64,000 nt of DNA from Phaeobacter cretensis. GTDB taxonomy: Bacteria > Pseudomonadota > Alphaproteobacteria > Rhodobacterales > Rhodobacteraceae. Within the stretch, counting starts at the first letter, position 1, and each line of letters starts with the position of its first letter. The notes under the pieces are model-generated. The model worked only from the letters and a program-made list of their open reading frames with translations. It was not told the DNA's origin and made no database searches. Location of the stretch: assembly GCF_047372505.1 (NCBI RefSeq), contig NZ_JBKBEU010000001.1, positions 1,116,001 through 1,180,000 on the forward strand, read 5' to 3'. The position numbers and the translations under genes were made by a program. Below, in pieces: positions 61,223-64,000 of this stretch.

Positions 61223-61239
61223 AATACCTATACGATACC
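61223..61239. promoter_or_regulatory. Putative GntR operator, kinase side
   Basis: AATACCTATACGATACC lies just upstream of the kinase start codon, over its ribosome binding region. Its inverted copy occurs at 61345-61361 with 16 of 17 identical positions. Each box contains two direct ATACC half-sites 11 bp apart, one helical turn. Confidence 0.65.
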
Positions 61240-61344
61240 TTTCGACGAAAACAAAGACCTATTAACCCACATCAAACCACAACCAGAGGTAAATACAAGT
61301 AATATCAGCAAAGTACGCGTGCAAAAATTAAACAGTGGACAAGT

Positions 61345-61361
61345 GGTATTGTATAGGTATT
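61345..61361. promoter_or_regulatory. Putative GntR operator, murQ side
   Basis: GGTATTGTATAGGTATT is the reverse complement of the box at 61223-61239 with one mismatch. It sits 35 bases before the MurQ-like start codon, so it could cover the rightward promoter. The symmetric placement suggests one regulator controls both transcripts. Confidence 0.65.
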
Positions 61362-61396
61362 AGATACTTCTCATTGCCTTGAGGGGAAGGAATCAC

Positions 61397-62326
61397 ATGG
61401 GATCGACCAGCGAACAACCGTCCGAGACCCGCAGACCTGAGCAACATAGCGCACAGACTGAGACGCTACACCCTCATGCCCTGGGGCTTGAACTGCGTGC
61501 CGACAGTGACGTCCTAAACACTTTGCTCGACGGTCAGCTAAATGCGTTGAACGTCGTACGTAGCGCTTTTTCCGATATAGCCGCAGGCGCAGATCTGCTC
61601 ACCAAGCAGCTGCGAAACAATGGAAATCTGCATTACGCAGCTGCAGGATCCTCTGCGCTAATGGCTCTTGCCGATGGAGCGGAACTGCCGGGCACCTTTG
61701 GCATCAGTGCAGATCAGATTTTCATTCACATGGCAGGCGGCATCCCCACAGACGGGCGCATGCCCGGCCATACCGAAGACGATAGCGAAGCAGGCGCGAA
61801 AGCTGCCACAAATGTCGCTTCTGGGGATGTCGTGATAGCCATCTCCGCCAGCGGCAGCACACCCTTCCCCATGAGCTTTGCAAAAGCGGCGCAGGCCGCC
61901 GGGGCCAAGGTTGTCGCCATTGCCAACAATGATCACACACCGTTGCTGGAACTGGCAGATGTCGCGATCTGCCTGCCCACTCCGGCAGAGGTGATCGCAG
62001 GCTCTACGCGCATGGGCGCAGGCACCGCGCAGAAAGCTGTGCTCAATATGATGTCTACTCTTACCGGTATAAGACTTGGGCATGTGATGGACGGCATGAT
62101 GGTCAATCTGATCGCCGACAACGCGAAACTGCGCCAGCGCGCCATCCGCATCGTCTGCACTCTGACAGACTGCGACGCGGATACCGCCGCCGACGCGTTG
62201 GACAGAACAGATGGCAGCGTCAAACCCGCCATCTTGCTGTTGAGCGGTGCGACGACACCTACAGCGGCAGAAGCACTGCTGCACGATCACAAGGACAACC
62301 TGCGAGCTGCGCTCGCACAATTGTAA
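61397..62326 (+). CDS. murQ: N-acetylmuramic acid 6-phosphate etherase-like SIS protein
   Basis: This 309-residue SIS protein would cleave the lactyl ether of MurNAc-6-phosphate to GlcNAc-6-phosphate and D-lactate. Both catalytic Glu positions of MurQ can be placed: GAELPGTFG and HTEDDSEAG. The SIS signature SASGSTPFP and the family block AGSTRMGAGTAQKAVLNMMST (key: GSTRM.AGTAQK) are present. The ATG at 61397 follows GGGGAAGGA; an upstream in-frame ATG at 61379 would overlap that site. First gene of the rightward transcript. Confidence 0.88.
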   Translation: MGSTSEQPSETRRPEQHSAQTETLHPHALGLELRADSDVLNTLLDGQLNALNVVRSAFSDIAAGADLLTKQLRNNGNLHYAAAGSSALMALADGAELPGTFGISADQIFIHMAGGIPTDGRMPGHTEDDSEAGAKAATNVASGDVVIAISASGSTPFPMSFAKAAQAAGAKVVAIANNDHTPLLELADVAICLPTPAEVIAGSTRMGAGTAQKAVLNMMSTLTGIRLGHVMDGMMVNLIADNAKLRQRAIRIVCTLTDCDADTAADALDRTDGSVKPAILLLSGATTPTAAEALLHDHKDNLRAALAQL

Positions 62327-62401
62327 AGGTCGGCCACGTGCCACCCAAGAGGTCACCAAGACCCTAATTTTAATAACAACTTGAAAACTGGGAGACTAAA
62401 C

Positions 62402-63655
62402 ATGACACGGAAACTCTTCACCCTCGCGCTGCTAGGCTCGACCGTGATTGGCGGCGCTGCGGCCGCGGAAGATGTGACGCTGACGATCGAAAGCTGGCGC
62501 AATGATGATCTCGCCCTCTGGCAGGATAAGATCATCCCCGCGTTTGAAGCCGCCAACCCCGGCATCAAACTGAAGTTCGCACCCTCTGCCCCTGCGGAAT
62601 ACAACGCCGTTCTGAATTCAAAATTGGATGCCGGCAGCGCCGGTGATCTGATCACATGCCGCCCCTTTGATGCGTCGCTCGGTCTCTATGATAAGGGCCA
62701 GCTTGCAGACCTCTCCGATCTGGACGCAATGGGCAGCTTCTCCAACGTGGCGAAATCCGCATGGCAGACTGACGATGGTTCGGCGACCTTCTGTGTTCCG
62801 ATTGCCTCGGTTATCCATGGCTTCATCTACAACAAGGACGCTTTTTCCGAGCTGGGCCTCGACGTGCCTGCTACTGAAGACGACTTTTTTGCCGCACTGG
62901 AAAAGATCAAACAGGACGGCAACTACACTCCACTGGCGATGGGCACCAACGACCAGTGGGAAGCCGCCACGATGGGCTACAACAACATCGGCCCGAACTA
63001 CTGGAAAGGTGAGGAAGGCCGTCTTGCACTGATTGCAGGCGATCAGAAGCTGACCGATGATCAATGGGTTGCCCCATACGAGACCCTGTCGAAATGGGGA
63101 TCTTATATGGGTGACGGCTACGAAGCCCAAACCTATCCAGACAGCCAGAATATCTTCACCCTTGGGCGTGCCGCAATCTATCCTGCGGGCAGCTGGGAAA
63201 TCTCTGGCTTCAACAGCCAGGCCGATTTTGAAATGGGCGCATTCAAGCCACCTGTCAAAGCTGCTGGCGACACCTGCTACATCTCGGATCACACCGATAT
63301 CGCTGTTGGCCTGAACGCCGCCTCTCCGAATGCGGAAGCCGCCAAGACGTTCCTGAACTGGGTTGGTTCGGCTGATTTCGCCGCGATCTACGCCAATGCA
63401 CTGCCGGGCTTCTTCTCGTTGTCGAACCACGAGGTCGCGATGGAAGATCCGCTGGCACAGGAATTCGTCTCCTGGCGTGGAGAGTGTGAAAGCACCATTC
63501 GCTCAACCTATCAAATCCTGTCACGCGGCACCCCGAACCTCGAAAACGAGACATGGGGCGCATCCGTAGCCGCCATCAAAGGCACCAAAGCGCCCGCCGA
63601 TCTGGGCACAGAGCTGCAGGATGGTCTGGCCAGCTGGTACGATCCGCAGAAGTAA
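62402..63655 (+). CDS. ABC transporter sugar-binding protein
   Basis: This 417-residue periplasmic protein has a signal peptide (residues 1-23, ending AAAAED) and the family 1 solute-binding fold: TIESWRNDDLALWQDKIIPAFE, the hinge region FIYNKDAFSELGLDVP (about residue 142) and AIYPAGSWEISGF (about residue 260). Aromatic residues W/Y line the expected sugar site. It is preceded by GGGAG and is the importer component for the amino sugar handled by the neighbouring enzymes; a permease gene follows. Confidence 0.92.
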   Translation: MTRKLFTLALLGSTVIGGAAAAEDVTLTIESWRNDDLALWQDKIIPAFEAANPGIKLKFAPSAPAEYNAVLNSKLDAGSAGDLITCRPFDASLGLYDKGQLADLSDLDAMGSFSNVAKSAWQTDDGSATFCVPIASVIHGFIYNKDAFSELGLDVPATEDDFFAALEKIKQDGNYTPLAMGTNDQWEAATMGYNNIGPNYWKGEEGRLALIAGDQKLTDDQWVAPYETLSKWGSYMGDGYEAQTYPDSQNIFTLGRAAIYPAGSWEISGFNSQADFEMGAFKPPVKAAGDTCYISDHTDIAVGLNAASPNAEAAKTFLNWVGSADFAAIYANALPGFFSLSNHEVAMEDPLAQEFVSWRGECESTIRSTYQILSRGTPNLENETWGASVAAIKGTKAPADLGTELQDGLASWYDPQK

Positions 63656-63690
63656 GCGCGTCACGACCTGACTGACATCATACTCAGGCA

Positions 63691-63716
63691 TCCGGGCGGC
63701 CCCTTTGCGGCCCGGA
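63691..63716 (+). terminator. Hairpin between binding-protein and permease genes
   Basis: TCCGGGC and GCCCGGA form a perfect 7-bp stem around a 12-base loop, 35 bases after the binding-protein stop. As at 4603-4628, it probably stabilises the binding-protein part of the transcript or causes partial termination. Confidence 0.55.
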
Positions 63717-63739
63717 CACGCCGATAGATGGGAAACATC

Positions 63740-64000
63740 ATGCAACACACCACTCATAAACAGCGCAGACGTTGGCATATCGCCGTTTTTCTAGCCCCCG
63801 CTGTGCTGGTCTACACGGCCATCATGATCTTCCCGCTGTTCAACACCCTCCGCCTCGCGCTCTATAGTGAGAACGATCAGATCCGCCAGTTCGTCGGTCT
63901 CGCAAATTTCCAAACCCTGTTTGGCAACCCAAATTGGTCTGAGCAATTCTGGAACGCACTTGGCAACAACTTCTGGTTCTTTTTCATTCACATGCTGGTT
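63740..64000 (+). CDS. ABC sugar permease, N-terminal part (runs off the window)
   Basis: The frame is open from ATG 63740 to the right edge (87 codons). It begins HKQRRRWHIAVFLAPAVLVY, a positively charged N terminus followed by the first membrane helix (about residues 13-35), then FVGLANFQTLFGNP and NNFWFFFIHMLV, the start of a MalF-type permease. An in-frame ATG four codons upstream is possible. It belongs to the transcript of the MurQ-like and binding-protein genes. Confidence 0.88.
   Translation, partial: MQHTTHKQRRRWHIAVFLAPAVLVYTAIMIFPLFNTLRLALYSENDQIRQFVGLANFQTLFGNPNWSEQFWNALGNNFWFFFIHMLV

Noticed and set aside
1..64000. CRISPR arrays, tRNA or rRNA genes, insertion sequences, phage genes
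   Set aside because: Looked for on both strands; no repeat-spacer pattern, cloverleaf, transposase or integrase motif was recognised.

Overview
The window reads as a chromosomal segment of a marine alphaproteobacterium of the Rhodobacterales, most likely the Roseobacter group. This rests on gene content (an RpoE-ChrR pair with TGATCC-type promoters, a DUF3305/DUF3306 formate dehydrogenase locus, a TupABC tungstate importer, sugar-type ABC operons), on the moderately high GC content, and on the dense ATGA/GTGA-coupled gene arrangement. No tRNA, rRNA, CRISPR array, transposase or phage gene was seen.

Layout. (1) About 0.2-16.2 kb is a catabolic locus of unknown substrate. It holds a sugar-type ABC importer, a COG3618 lactonase-like amidohydrolase, four SnoaL/NTF2-like genes with about seven domains in total, a HisD/HpsN-like dehydrogenase, an SDR, a LacI regulator, a double cupin, a stand-alone MetE C-terminal-type zinc methyltransferase, an alpha/beta hydrolase and an RraA-like gene broken by one in-frame stop. 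Two near-identical LacI-type palindromes lie in its divergent promoter. This is the best candidate for an undescribed system. (2) 16.6-17.6 kb is a class I GAPDH gene with a CceR-like palindrome upstream. (3) 17.7-26.1 kb is chrR-rpoE, diverging from an eight-gene operon: FAD oxidoreductase, DUF1365, cyclopropane-synthase-like methyltransferase, chalcone-isomerase-like protein, MFS permease, DUF3833 and two SDRs. Each direction has a clear sigma-E promoter. The set fits a singlet-oxygen response that remodels membrane fatty acids.

(4) 26.3-46.1 kb is a formate dehydrogenase island. It contains a sensor kinase, an NtrC-type regulator lacking GAFTGA, a 41-residue membrane peptide, a WD40-cytochrome c protein, cytochrome b (gamma), Fe-S (beta) and Tat-exported catalytic (alpha) subunits, a small Tat protein, a TorD-like chaperone, DUF3306, DUF3305, a large ferredoxin-like protein, a cytochrome c fused to a binding-protein remnant, an Mrp/ApbC carrier with two partner genes, and TupABC. 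Together they suggest a tungsten-dependent, periplasmic, quinone-linked formate dehydrogenase. (5) 46.4-50.0 kb is nadABC, making quinolinate and nicotinate mononucleotide, closed by a strong terminator. (6) 50.1-53.8 kb is a Gtr-type glycosylation cluster with an inserted methyltransferase. (7) 54.0-57.2 kb is a CocE/NonD hydrolase with a class III CoA-transferase.

(8) 57.3-64.0 kb is an amino-sugar catabolic locus: NagA, a NagB-II-type SIS deaminase, a GntR regulator and a BadF-type kinase on the minus strand, and a MurQ-like etherase, an ABC binding protein and the start of a permease on the plus strand. Two inverted 17-bp boxes in the divergent promoter are the probable GntR operators. 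The enzymes form a plausible MurNAc/GlcNAc to fructose-6-phosphate route, suggesting use of peptidoglycan or chitin fragments.

Functions are assigned by reading family motifs in the translated sequence. No database search was run, and substrate assignments are inferences.
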